Assembly (NCBI GenBank): GCA_034044135.1
Contig: CP139021.1
Span: 5,781,635 to 5,845,634, forward strand
Origin: Flammeovirgaceae bacterium SG7u.111
GTDB lineage: Bacteria; Bacteroidota; Bacteroidia; Cytophagales; Flammeovirgaceae
Reading direction: 5' to 3'
Length of the DNA stretch: 64,000 nt
Shown: piece after piece, positions 26,960 through 35,946 of the stretch
Position numbering within the stretch: position 1 is the stretch's first letter
Layout: every line of letters begins with the position of its first letter
Notes under the pieces: generated by a model
What the model was told of the DNA's origin: nothing
Database searches by the model: none
The model's input: the letters and a program-made list of their open reading frames with translations, nothing else
Made by a program: the position numbers and the translations under genes

Positions 26960-28483
26960 ATGAGGAATAAGATGAAATTTTTACTCTGTATAGTTTTGTC
27001 CTTGTTCATTTTGGGAGCTGAAAGTTCGATGGCTCAGACCAAAGACAAGGCGAAGTACAAACAATATAAGACAGAAGGGGATACCTATTTACAACAAGGT
27101 GCACTGCTCAAAGCAAAAGAGGCATATACTACTGCACTAAACAACAAGCCTAATGATAAATATGTAACGGCTCAATTGGCAACGGTTACTACATCTATTG
27201 AAACAAAATACAAAGAAACCATTGCCCTTGCCGATCAGAAATTTGGCAAAGGGGATTACCAAGCAGCCCAGAGCAAATACGAAGAAGCACTAACCTTCAA
27301 GCCTAATGATAGCTATGCAAAATCTCAAATAGGCGCATGTAATGTTGATTTGTCAGGTACTTTTGTCAAGAACTTTGGCGGTCGTAGCTACGATGAAGCC
27401 CGCGCAGTAATTCAGACAAAGGATGGTGGTGTAGTAATTGCCGGTCGCTCATCCCCAAGTACATCCAGTAATACAGATATGATCATTCTTAAACTTGACC
27501 GCGATGGCAACAAAGTTTGGGAAACAAAAATTGGTGGTGACGAGACTGATGAAGCAAAAGACGTAATTGAAACAGCCGATGGAAATATCATTGCCGTAGG
27601 CCATTCTGACTCTTACAATGGTCAGCCTGGCATGAAAGATATGTGGGCAGTGAAAGTGGACGGAAACGGAAGTGAGGTATGGAACAAAACTTTTGGTTCG
27701 GACATGTCCATAGATGAAGCGAGTGCGGTAGTTGAGACTGAAAGCGGTTTCCTTTTAGTAGGCAATTCTTTTGTTGAAAGCTCTTTGGACATCAAAGCAT
27801 TGATGATAGACAAAGACGGAGAAAAAGTATGGGAGAAAACATATGGCGGTGCTGCCAGTGAAGAAGGTTCTGATGTAATTTCTACTGAAGAAGGCTTTGT
27901 AATTGTTGGCAACACCGAATCGAAAGGTAAAGGAAAATGGGACATTTGGTTATTGAGCATCGATAAAGAAGGAAACCAGCAATGGGACATGACTTATGGA
28001 GGTGGAGATAACGAAACTGGAAACTCTGTAATACAAACTACAGATGGAGGCTTACTGATTGCTGGTTCTACTTACAGCTTTGCCTACGCCAGCCAAGATT
28101 TTTGGTTGATAAAAACTGACAATAAAGGAAAAGAAGAATGGAATAAAGCTGTTGGCGCATTGGCTGCCGAAGAAGCTTTCACAGTGAAAGAAACAAAAGA
28201 AGGTAGTTTCTTGGCTGTTGGTTTCCAAGAAATTTGGAACGAAGAAGAACAAGCGGTTAGTTCAAAAGGATATGATATATTCATGGTTAGCCTTGACCCT
28301 AAAGGCGAAAAGCTTTGGGAAAGAAATATAGGTGGCGATAGTGACCAAAGAGGGTTTGATGCTTTGATTATGGAAGATGGTGGAATCATCGTAGTAGGGA
28401 TGACCAAAATTGACCCAAAACAAGGTGTTGATATCTTGGTAATAAGGGCAAATAGCTCTGGAATGGTAGCCCCAGTAAAATAA
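26960..28483 (+). CDS. Exported TPR plus beta-propeller protein, unknown function
   Basis: A 507-residue protein with a signal peptide (about 1-25, ending SSMAQ). Two or more TPR-like helical pairs (about 35-110: YLQQGALLKAKEAYTTALNN and GDYQAAQSKYEEALTFKPND) are followed by about seven propeller-like repeats of roughly 50 residues. Each repeat runs approximately GGxxxDEAxxVxxTxDGGxxxxGxS followed by WLxKxDxxGxxxW (about 125-500). The architecture suggests a periplasmic or surface scaffold for protein binding. It ends in a strong terminator and is monocistronic. Confidence 0.75.
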   Translation: MRNKMKFLLCIVLSLFILGAESSMAQTKDKAKYKQYKTEGDTYLQQGALLKAKEAYTTALNNKPNDKYVTAQLATVTTSIETKYKETIALADQKFGKGDYQAAQSKYEEALTFKPNDSYAKSQIGACNVDLSGTFVKNFGGRSYDEARAVIQTKDGGVVIAGRSSPSTSSNTDMIILKLDRDGNKVWETKIGGDETDEAKDVIETADGNIIAVGHSDSYNGQPGMKDMWAVKVDGNGSEVWNKTFGSDMSIDEASAVVETESGFLLVGNSFVESSLDIKALMIDKDGEKVWEKTYGGAASEEGSDVISTEEGFVIVGNTESKGKGKWDIWLLSIDKEGNQQWDMTYGGGDNETGNSVIQTTDGGLLIAGSTYSFAYASQDFWLIKTDNKGKEEWNKAVGALAAEEAFTVKETKEGSFLAVGFQEIWNEEEQAVSSKGYDIFMVSLDPKGEKLWERNIGGDSDQRGFDALIMEDGGIIVVGMTKIDPKQGVDILVIRANSSGMVAPVK

Positions 28484-28519
28484 ATTTTCTAGTATTCATT
28501 TCACTCATTGATGGTGTAA

Positions 28520-28549
28520 AGCCAGCTCCTTTGGGAGCTGGCTTTTTTT
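28520..28549 (+). terminator. Intrinsic terminator, convergent site
   Basis: AGCCAGCTCC-tttg-GGAGCTGGCT with a seven-T tail, after the TPR/propeller gene and facing the SDR gene. Confidence 0.9.
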
Positions 28550-28560
28550 AGTATCATTCG

Positions 28561-29292
28561 CTACAGGTTTTTATGCAAAATCTTGTAAGCAAGGTTTGGA
28601 AACAAGAAGGCAACCCAAAGAAAAAACCGAACTTTCGAAGTAGTCAGCAGTCTATAATCTTTTTGGAGTTGGGGTAAAACTTCTGCTATTAAATCCTCAG
28701 GCAAAAGCACTGCCTCTTTTCTACCTTCCGTCATAGGTGTAGCGGTAACAGGCGGAATAAACTCCAAGACGTTAATTGAAGAGCTATTCAGGCTATTCTT
28801 TAGCCCAATTGTAAAGTTTCGAAGTCCCGATTTTGCAGCACTATATACCAAACCATTCGATTTGGGGAAAGCTCCAAGAGCAGAGGTAGTGTTGATAATA
28901 GTTGCTTGCTTTTGGGTGTTCAACAAAGGAATTAGCAATTGTGTCAAAATGATTTGCCCTGTTAAATTAATATTGATTTCCTTCCTTATTTTTTCAAAAG
29001 GAATAGCTGTTCCACTGAAGGAATAGTTGAACTGTACTCCAGCATTGTTGATAAGGCAATTGAGGTTTGGGTATTTATTTCCAAGCTCCAGTACTGCTGC
29101 TTCTATCTCTTCTTGGACTTCAAGGTCACACTTTATGATATGGAAACCAAGCTTTGCAACTTCCTCAAGTTTTTGTTGGCTTCTTCCCAAAAGAATTACC
29201 TTGTTGCCCTTTTCAGCAAAAGCTTTTGCCCATGCCAAGCCTATCCCTGAAGCACCTCCAGATATCAAAATTGTATTTCCTGATAAGTTCAT
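28561..29292 (-). CDS. Short-chain dehydrogenase/reductase
   Basis: A 243-residue NAD(P)-dependent oxidoreductase of the classical SDR type. The Rossmann motif is GGASGIG (12-18). NNAG follows near residue 87, and the catalytic Ser in NTTSALGA and Tyr-x3-Lys in VYSAAKSG are in place. The profile resembles DltE-like or uncharacterised SDRs; the substrate is not evident. It is followed upstream by a Crp/Fnr regulator on the same strand, 80 bases away, which may control it. Confidence 0.88.
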   Translation of the reverse strand: MNLSGNTILISGGASGIGLAWAKAFAEKGNKVILLGRSQQKLEEVAKLGFHIIKCDLEVQEEIEAAVLELGNKYPNLNCLINNAGVQFNYSFSGTAIPFEKIRKEININLTGQIILTQLLIPLLNTQKQATIINTTSALGAFPKSNGLVYSAAKSGLRNFTIGLKNSLNSSSINVLEFIPPVTATPMTEGRKEAVLLPEDLIAEVLPQLQKDYRLLTTSKVRFFLWVAFLFPNLAYKILHKNL

Positions 29293-29372
29293 ATTATAAT
29301 GTTAGATTTGGTTACAACTCAAAGATGAGCAGACCCAATCCCTTGGTCATTAACATAGGTTAATAAGTCAGA

Positions 29373-29957
29373 TCAAGAAGCAGAATTAGCAAGTTTAGCC
29401 CTAATTCTACTCAACTGGATGGGAGTGATTCCTAGGTAGGAAGCAATGTGATATTGGGGAATTAGTTGCTCAAGCTTGGGAAACTCTTCTTGGAAAATCT
29501 GATAATTTACCGTAGCAGAATTGGTGACCATGCGGATATCATGCTGCTCTTTTTTTATCCAATTGAACTCCATGATTTTGAGAAAAAGTAACTCCAAACA
29601 ACGGTGAGTGTTGAACAGTCCCCGAAAACTAGCATAAGAAAACCGTAATAATTTGACTGGAGTAAGTGCCTGAAAATTGAGTTGGGAAGGAGCAGCAGAA
29701 AGAAGGGCAGTAAGTGGAGTGGGAAAAGTACCCTCTACAAAAAAAGTCTTGTTATACTCAGATTCTCCGTTGCTATAAAATACCCTCACAACTCCTTCTA
29801 CCAAAAAGTAGCAATAGCTTGCTTTTTCACCTTCACTTATCAGAAAAGCATTTTTTCGAATATTCTTTTCTTCTAAAGTCATGTTCAAATCGTCCCAAGC
29901 TTTAGCCGTAATAGGATGAAGCTGATTCAGCGTACTATAAAAGAACTGATTCTCCAT
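29373..29957 (-). CDS. Crp/Fnr-family transcriptional regulator
   Basis: A 194-residue cytoplasmic regulator. The N-terminal cyclic-nucleotide-binding-like barrel (about 15-120: KNAFLISEGEKASYCYFLVEG) has no Fnr-type cysteine cluster, and the consensus cAMP-binding residues are not obvious. The C-terminal winged HTH is short (about 165-190: HIASYLGITPIQLSRIRAKL). It probably regulates the SDR gene just downstream on the same strand. The effector is unknown. Confidence 0.85.
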   Translation of the reverse strand: MENQFFYSTLNQLHPITAKAWDDLNMTLEEKNIRKNAFLISEGEKASYCYFLVEGVVRVFYSNGESEYNKTFFVEGTFPTPLTALLSAAPSQLNFQALTPVKLLRFSYASFRGLFNTHRCLELLFLKIMEFNWIKKEQHDIRMVTNSATVNYQIFQEEFPKLEQLIPQYHIASYLGITPIQLSRIRAKLANSAS

Positions 29958-30166
29958 GATCTACTTTTTCCAAGTTTCAGTTTTCCAATCAACACAATTG
30001 GGTCATTTTCTTCAAGTTCGGTATAGGTTTCTAAAAGTAAAACCTCGAATTTCTCACTAAAAACCTTATCCAAATCCATTTCCAAACGATAATTGAAAAA
30101 CATTCCATGCACCGTTTCAAAACCCTCTCCTTTCCAAAAGGTATCTCTTTTAAAAAACAGAAACAA
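29958..30166 (-). pseudogene. Possible C-terminal remnant of a SAM-dependent methyltransferase
   Basis: An open frame without an ATG (reading from about 30166 on the minus strand into the Crp/Fnr start) encodes KGEGFETVHGMFFNYRLE, then FEVLLLETYTELEENDPIVL and IGKLK. This has the feel of the last strands of a class I methyltransferase (YTEx-x-x-D-IVLIGK), but the Rossmann part is missing. The 5' side runs straight into the terminator of the next gene. I rate it a gene fragment with low confidence; it may be only a chance ORF. Confidence 0.3.
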
Positions 30167-30200
30167 AAAAAACCTCCCTGAACGAGTTCAAGAAGGGTTG
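30163..30200 (-). terminator. Probable terminator of the glycine-zipper protein gene
   Basis: On the minus strand a hairpin around TGAAC-tc-GTTCA, extended by imperfect GGG/CCC pairing, is followed by eight T. Confidence 0.45.
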
Positions 30201-30228
30201 TTTTGAATTTATATATATCAATACTGCT

Positions 30229-30771
30229 TTATTTCACAGTATATCCTCTACCTTCCATACTAGCGGTAAATGCCCTTTTAAAATTATCGAGCATTTCAGC
30301 TTCTTGTTGTTCGGCACTTGCATTTGCGGCAGCTTGAGCATGTTGACCACGGGCTTTCCTTCCAGCATGCCCTCCAAGTGCTCCTGCCGTAGCACCAATA
30401 GCAGCTCCCTTCCCTGTATCGCCTGCAATTGCTCCGATCAATGCTCCTGTGGCAGCCCCACGAGCAGCACCTCTTACAGCTGATCCGTCAGGACCTGTTT
30501 CTACTTGTTCAGGCCGAACTTCTGGCATACTCAATGGATCAATCCCAGTTTGTTCCACCGCCCATTTATAACTTTCAAACTCATCTTTTTCCTGTTGCTT
30601 GGCATCCTGACCCTTGTTAGGAAAAACATACAACCCAATTTTAGGAGCGATGGCATAGATACCGCCACCATCTTCACTAACTACAGCAGTTTGGGCATAT
30701 GATGTAGTTCCTAAAAATAAAACTGAAACTAATAATGCAACAATCGGTGTACTCAAAAATATCTTTCTCAT
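30229..30771 (-). CDS. Exported glycine-zipper protein
   Basis: A 180-residue protein with a signal peptide (about 1-26, ending SYAQT). A central glycine-zipper region (about 98-138: GAARGAATGALIGAIAGD and KGAAIGATAGALGG) fits the YMGG-like Gly-zipper family, whose members insert into or associate with membranes. It is followed by a basic, Ala/Gln-rich helix (ARGQHAQAAANASAEQQ) and a short C-terminal domain with FKRAFTASMEGRGYTVK. No lipobox cysteine. Probably an envelope protein; function unknown. Confidence 0.75.
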   Translation of the reverse strand: MRKIFLSTPIVALLVSVLFLGTTSYAQTAVVSEDGGGIYAIAPKIGLYVFPNKGQDAKQQEKDEFESYKWAVEQTGIDPLSMPEVRPEQVETGPDGSAVRGAARGAATGALIGAIAGDTGKGAAIGATAGALGGHAGRKARGQHAQAAANASAEQQEAEMLDNFKRAFTASMEGRGYTVK

Positions 30772-31155
30772 GGTTAGTTTTAACTTTAAATTGGCAATCC
30801 GTTTTGATTTACGATGCTAAGGTGGGCAATTGGGAAAAAACACGAAGCATATAGAGCAGCGAAGCAGTTATTTTTCCCTTGAACAGGAATTTTTTCCCAT
30901 GAACAAATGGGGATATTTCCAAACTAGAACAGGTGCAAAACAGAAGGCAGATACTTGGGTTTTTATTTACCCCAATAAAAAACGCTCATGTTCAGTCCAT
31001 TACACCAAATATTTCAACTGTAAAGCTTATATTTGTTGAAATATTATTAAAAACGGATGTTTTTGAATACCTAAAAAGCATGTAGCCCAGTGAGCGGCAA
31101 AGTTTTTTAAAGCGTGCTTTGCAGTTTTTACTATCAATTACCAAAAGAATACATT
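30772..31155. other. Intergenic, no gene seen
   Basis: Spacer between the divergent glycine-zipper and DEAD-box genes. Short open frames exist but show no protein-like pattern. Expected to hold both promoters and possibly a long helicase leader. Confidence 0.45.
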
Positions 31156-32415
31156 TTGAAATTCGAAGAACTTAATTTGAAGGAGGAGGTACTAGAGGGC
31201 ATTTTTGCGATGGGGTTTGATGAACCCACTCCAGTACAAGAGCAAGTAATACCAGTAATATTAGAAGGAAAAGACGTGATAGCCTGTGCCCAAACAGGAA
31301 CAGGGAAAACAGCGGCATTTCTGCTGCCCATCATGGATATGACCTTAGAAAGTACTGGGAAAATCAAAGCATTGGTAATTTCTCCCACACGTGAACTTGC
31401 ACAGCAGATAGACCAACAGCTCGAAGGGCTTGCTTATTTTACCAACACAAGCTCTATTGCCATCTATGGCGGCGGGGACGGCGCAGGCTGGGAAAGAGAA
31501 AAAAGAGCGTTGAAAGAGGGAGTAGATATAGTAGTGGCAACCCCTGGGAAACTACTTTCTTACCTCAAGCAAGGCATAGGTGATTTTAGTGGCTTAGAAT
31601 TCCTGATTCTAGATGAAGCTGACCGCATGCTCGACATGGGCTTCCTTGACGACATCATGACCATTATAAACATGTTGCCCAAAAAGCGTCAAAACTTGCT
31701 TTTTTCGGCGACAATGCCTCCTAAAATCCGTGATTTTGCTGCAAAAATGTTAGTAGAGCCCGTGGAAGTAACACTTGCTATTTCCAAAACTGCCGCAGGT
31801 GTTGTACAAGCAGCCTTCATGGTGTATGAAGAACAAAAAATTGATTTGGTTTCTTATCTGCTTAGGGATGATGATGTGCCAAGTGTCATCATATTTTCGA
31901 GTACAAAACGAAAGGTGAGCGAGATTACAAAAGCTTTAGCTGCCAAAAACCTTTCGGTAAGGGAAATGCACTCGGGCTTGGATCAGAAGGAACGAGAAGA
32001 TGTAATTCGCCAGTTCAAAAATAAAAGCTTCAACATCATGGTGGGGACGGATATTGTGGCGAGAGGAATCGACATCGACTCTATAAGCATGGTGATCAAT
32101 TTTGATGTGCCTAACGATGCCGAAGACTATGTACACCGGGTGGGAAGAACCGCAAGGGCTGCCTCAACGGGCGAAGCAGTTACATTCATCACCAAACAAG
32201 AAGCATATAAATTTTCCCAAATAGAAGAACTTATAGGACAGGAAGTACGAAAAGTGAAGCTTCCAAAATCCATTGGCGAAGGTCCTGTATACGACCCAAG
32301 TCAAAAAGAATCGAGAGGTGGAGGAAGAGGTTACGGTAAGAAACCTGGTAACAAATCAGGAAAGAAAAAAGGTAGCTTCACAAAAAAACCTAGGCTAAAA
32401 AAGAGAAATGACTAG
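31156..32415 (+). CDS. DEAD-box RNA helicase (RhlE-like)
   Basis: A protein of about 419 residues. The most likely start is TTG at 31156 (MKFEELNLKEEVLEGI), where homologues begin; a GTG at 31114 would add 14 residues. The helicase motifs are complete: Q-motif (GFDEPTPVQEQ), motif I AQTGTGKT, PTRELAQQ, motif II DEADRMLDMGF, motif III SAT, then VGTDIVARGID and HRVGRTAR. A basic Gly/Lys-rich tail (GGGRGYGKKPGNKSGKKKG) fits the RhlE group. It unwinds RNA duplexes, typically in ribosome assembly or cold response. Confidence 0.92.
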   Translation: MKFEELNLKEEVLEGIFAMGFDEPTPVQEQVIPVILEGKDVIACAQTGTGKTAAFLLPIMDMTLESTGKIKALVISPTRELAQQIDQQLEGLAYFTNTSSIAIYGGGDGAGWEREKRALKEGVDIVVATPGKLLSYLKQGIGDFSGLEFLILDEADRMLDMGFLDDIMTIINMLPKKRQNLLFSATMPPKIRDFAAKMLVEPVEVTLAISKTAAGVVQAAFMVYEEQKIDLVSYLLRDDDVPSVIIFSSTKRKVSEITKALAAKNLSVREMHSGLDQKEREDVIRQFKNKSFNIMVGTDIVARGIDIDSISMVINFDVPNDAEDYVHRVGRTARAASTGEAVTFITKQEAYKFSQIEELIGQEVRKVKLPKSIGEGPVYDPSQKESRGGGRGYGKKPGNKSGKKKGSFTKKPRLKKRND

Positions 32416-32443
32416 TTCTTTTATCAACTATAGTTTCTGAAAA

Positions 32444-32483
32444 ACAGGGCAAGTGACTGACTTCACTTGCCCTGTTTTTTTTA
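32444..32483 (+). terminator. Intrinsic terminator after the DEAD-box gene
   Basis: ACAGGGCAAGTGA-ctgact-TCACTTGCCCTGT with a run of eight T. Confidence 0.92.
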
Positions 32484-32591
32484 TTTAGCGTCAAAAAAAA
32501 TCAGACTAAGCATGTTGCAATTCAACTTGTAATGAGATATTTGCAGCTTGATTAATTTGCTTTTAGTTACAATCTTAACCATCGTCCCTAT

Positions 32592-33647
32592 ATGCCAAGT
32601 TTCGAAAACCTCAGCTTCGGAGAATTAGTAGTCCATTTTGTGGGAAACAAAACCCACGAAGAATATTTGTCGCTCTCGGAGCGTGCCGTAAACCTTGCCC
32701 CTGAGGTAGAAGAATTACTCAAACATTTCTTTCTTACCCCTTTCAAAACCGAAACCTATTACCATTTCGACTTGGAGAAAGCGGAAGGACGGAATAGTGT
32801 TTTTGAGCTGGTGAAAAGGCTTTTTGATAACGAAAGTGATTTGGTGCCTATTTCTAGGGCTATTGCCGAGCTGCTTTACGAAGAATCGACCCACCCAAAA
32901 ATAAAAGGTGGTGAATTCTACGTGGTCTATTTCAAAGATTGCATAGTAGAAGACGAAATTGCCGATGCCATTGGTTTATTCAAGTCGGAGAATAAGGAAA
33001 CCTTCATCAAAGTATATGAAACGGACAATAGCTTTGACGTAAGTGGAGAAGAAGGTATAAACATCAATAAACTGGACAAAGGTTGCCTTATTTTCAATAC
33101 TGAGCAGGAGCATGGCTACAAAGTAAGCATTGTAGATAACCTCAACAAAGGAGCAGAAGCACAGTATTGGTTAGATGCATTCCTAAAAGTGAAATTGCGT
33201 GACGAAAATTTCTACCACACCCAAAACTACATGAACATGTGCCTGGAGTTTGTGGACGAAGTACTTACAGAGGAAAAAGGCGTGGACAAGCTCTCAAAAG
33301 TTGCCATCAAAAACGACTCAGCGAAGTATTTCAAAGAAAAAGAAGACTTTTCGGAAGAAGAGTTTGTGGTAGAAGTGATCCAACAACCAGAAATAATTGA
33401 AGCATTTAAAGAGTACAAAGAAGAGTACAAAGAACGACCAGAGCGAGCTGAACAGCCCGTTTTTGAAGAGTTCAATATCTCCCCCAATGCGGTAAAAAGC
33501 ACCAATAAGTTCTTCAAAAGCGTATTGAAGCTTGACAAAAACTTCCACGTCTATATTCATGGAAACAAGGAAAACGTAGAGCAAGGCTTCGACGAGGAAA
33601 AAGGAATGAAGTACTATAAACTCTTTTACAACGAGGAAAAGGAGTAG
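32592..33647 (+). CDS. 37-kDa nucleoid-associated protein (NdpA family)
   Basis: A 351-residue protein matching the bacterial nucleoid-associated protein NdpA/YejK family in pattern: an N-terminal VVHFVGNK segment, the central KGGEFYVVYFKDC strand, the LDKGCLIFNTE motif and a helical, acidic C-terminal part. Such proteins associate with the nucleoid; their molecular role is unclear. It is a single gene after a terminator. Its stop lies 5 bases before a decayed copy of the GNAT gene 3' end. Confidence 0.78.
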   Translation: MPSFENLSFGELVVHFVGNKTHEEYLSLSERAVNLAPEVEELLKHFFLTPFKTETYYHFDLEKAEGRNSVFELVKRLFDNESDLVPISRAIAELLYEESTHPKIKGGEFYVVYFKDCIVEDEIADAIGLFKSENKETFIKVYETDNSFDVSGEEGININKLDKGCLIFNTEQEHGYKVSIVDNLNKGAEAQYWLDAFLKVKLRDENFYHTQNYMNMCLEFVDEVLTEEKGVDKLSKVAIKNDSAKYFKEKEDFSEEEFVVEVIQQPEIIEAFKEYKEEYKERPERAEQPVFEEFNISPNAVKSTNKFFKSVLKLDKNFHVYIHGNKENVEQGFDEEKGMKYYKLFYNEEKE

Positions 33648-33651
33648 AATC

Positions 33652-33771
33652 CTTAATGATCCCCACCCTTATAAATTCACATTGATTGTGTTTCCCCGGC
33701 TTTTTCGAAGCCACATTTTTCATAAAATTGAATAGCACCTCCTCGGCAACTAAGATTTGCTGGTGGAGGTG
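33652..33771 (-). pseudogene. Decayed 3' fragment of the GNAT acetyltransferase gene
   Basis: This stretch aligns with 35946-36066, the 3' third of the complete GNAT gene, with about nine substitutions and one missing base. Translated, it gives GAIQFYEKCGFEKAGETQSM, then TGA where the intact gene has the Trp codon TGG, then IYKGGDH-stop. The missing base (about 33751) breaks the frame further upstream. Similarity stops abruptly at 33771. The two copies, in the same orientation, bracket the BACON lipoprotein gene. Confidence 0.88.
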
Positions 33772-33944
33772 TTTTTTGTTTATTAAAACTTAATGTAATT
33801 CACAAGAGAGATATGCAAATATTTGCAAACAGAAACCTCAAACATCGCACTGTAAAATATTTATAGCTTATTATATGCTTTTACAAAAAACACAACGTTA
33901 AAAATTTAAAGAATAATTACATATAAACAACCTTAATTTTTATC

Positions 33945-35933
33945 ATGAAAAAAATATTGACAAGTCAGCTATTATTGATGTTTCTTTCAATAATTATTTT
34001 TTCTGGCTGTGATGAGAAAGAGCCTGTAATAGAAGAAGTAGAGCCTACTTTATCTCAGATTATAATGTCCCCTGGCAAATTATACTTCAACGATACCGAT
34101 ACCAGTAAAATTAGCCTTTCTACACAACCGAGCGGCAGTGAGTTCACATGGTCTGTTAGTTCCAAACCTGAGTGGTTAGAAATAAAGACCTTAACTGGTG
34201 AGATAAACCAAGGTATCTTAGAATTAGAAGTGATATCAAACCCTGAAGGACTTGATATAGGAAAGCATGACGGTACTATTGAAATCATTACCAGTGGTGC
34301 AGGAAAAGCTCTCTCGGAAGTTCAGCTTTATATAGATGCAAAACCTCAAATAAAAATCACAGAACAACCTGTTACAATTGATGAAACGGAATCTTACAAG
34401 AGATTTACAATTTCAAATGAAGGAACTGGTTTTTTGAACTGGAAACTTGACAACACTATTCCATGGATAAGCTTTGATATAAATAATGGAACAATTGCTG
34501 AGGATAGAGCAATAAGTGTAGGAGCATATATTAATAGAGATAGTTTAACAACACCTGGCACTAAAAGCATTTATGTACCTTTAGTATCTAATGCTATTGG
34601 TGGCGATACTGCTGTATTTTTTGATATTATTGTTCCAGAAGTATCTAGACTATCGAGAGTATGGCCATCCCCATGGTATTATGATTTAGTTTTTGACTTT
34701 ACCGAACAAAAAGATACTGTACAGTTTGTAAATACTGGGAACAAGGCAGTTAACTGGGAGTTAGCAGATGTAGAAGAGTATTTAAATATAAACATTAATT
34801 CGGGCTCAATAGCAGTTGGAGATACCGTCGAGCTAGTTCTCACAATCGATCGCTCAAACCTCACCGAAAATTTGACCGCCTCCAGCTTTAAGATAAAATA
34901 TGGAGAAGAGTACGGGTTAGATATCCCTGTTAAGATATATGACTACAAGGAGTCAAAAACATTAATCGATGGTCAAATAATAGATGCTGAATATGATAGG
35001 CGCAACGATGTCGTAATTGCGGTAACCACATCGCCAAATAAGTTGTTAAAATATGACCCCTCTACCCAAACCTTTACATCCATGCCGCTGAATATGTACC
35101 CGTTCTGTGTCTCAGTCAGTAAGGATGGTAATTATGCTGTTGTAGGTCATGATGGCAGGTTTAGTTATGTTGATTTGGGCAAAATGACGACCTTGTTTAC
35201 GGAGCACATACAATTTAATATTGATGACATTATTATTTCACCTGACAACAACTGGGTCTATACATTCAAGGGATCATCAAGCTCATATAATAACTATGCC
35301 AGCTATGACTTGTCTAGGGATACAGTGATTTACGGTAGCGGATCTTATTATTGGGGAACTGCAAAATTGCATCCTACTCAAGATTATATATATACACTTG
35401 GATATTCGTACTCTTATTGGAATAAGCTAAATATTGCTGGTGGAGCTATGGTCAGAAATACCTACTACTACAATAGCAACTATTCAATAGGTAGCAATAT
35501 GTGGATCTCAGATGATGGAGAAAAGATCTTTGGTCAAAGTGGAACTATATTTACCTCCTCTACAGATCAAAATTCAGACATGAAGTATTATGGACGTTTA
35601 CAAGGGAAAGATGGGTCTTATAATGCCAATCTTATAGCTTTTGATTATAATTCGAAGAATAATATCGCAGCTGGAATCCTTGGGGACTCCTACAGTTCTA
35701 GCACGATTGCATTTTATGATGCAGAATATCTGACAAAACAGAATGAAGTAAGGCTACCTGGTTTTTTTGAAGAATCAGAAGCTAATGTAGGCAGGGGAAA
35801 AGTAGTCAACTCTTTAGGACAATTTGGTTTTTTTAATGAGGCCGGAACCCAATTCTATGTATTGTTGAGGAAAAACAATAGTAGTTCGTACTACCTAGAT
35901 GAATGGGCTATTACAACAATAGACGTAGAGTAA
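33945..35933 (+). CDS. BACON-domain lipoprotein with C-terminal propeller
   Basis: A 662-residue surface or periplasmic lipoprotein: signal peptide with lipobox FSGC (Cys22). Three BACON-like or related Ig-type repeats occur at about 45-130, 133-230 and 240-335 (for example FTWSVSSKPEWLEIKTLTG and FLNWKLDNTIPWISFDINNG). The C-terminal half (about 340-660) is a WD40/YVTN-like propeller (VSVSKDGNYAVVGHDG, IISPDNNWVYTF). BACON domains are linked to carbohydrate or mucin binding in Bacteroidota. The coding sequence looks more AT-rich than its neighbours and is bracketed by GNAT gene copies, suggesting it arrived by insertion. Confidence 0.8.
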   Translation: MKKILTSQLLLMFLSIIIFSGCDEKEPVIEEVEPTLSQIIMSPGKLYFNDTDTSKISLSTQPSGSEFTWSVSSKPEWLEIKTLTGEINQGILELEVISNPEGLDIGKHDGTIEIITSGAGKALSEVQLYIDAKPQIKITEQPVTIDETESYKRFTISNEGTGFLNWKLDNTIPWISFDINNGTIAEDRAISVGAYINRDSLTTPGTKSIYVPLVSNAIGGDTAVFFDIIVPEVSRLSRVWPSPWYYDLVFDFTEQKDTVQFVNTGNKAVNWELADVEEYLNININSGSIAVGDTVELVLTIDRSNLTENLTASSFKIKYGEEYGLDIPVKIYDYKESKTLIDGQIIDAEYDRRNDVVIAVTTSPNKLLKYDPSTQTFTSMPLNMYPFCVSVSKDGNYAVVGHDGRFSYVDLGKMTTLFTEHIQFNIDDIIISPDNNWVYTFKGSSSSYNNYASYDLSRDTVIYGSGSYYWGTAKLHPTQDYIYTLGYSYSYWNKLNIAGGAMVRNTYYYNSNYSIGSNMWISDDGEKIFGQSGTIFTSSTDQNSDMKYYGRLQGKDGSYNANLIAFDYNSKNNIAAGILGDSYSSSTIAFYDAEYLTKQNEVRLPGFFEESEANVGRGKVVNSLGQFGFFNEAGTQFYVLLRKNNSSSYYLDEWAITTIDVE

Positions 35934-35946
35934 GAAAAGGCGGGGC

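Noticed and set aside
30830-31039. 69-codon frame upstream of the DEAD-box gene
   Set aside because: Composition resembles random AT-rich spacer and no homologous pattern was recognised.
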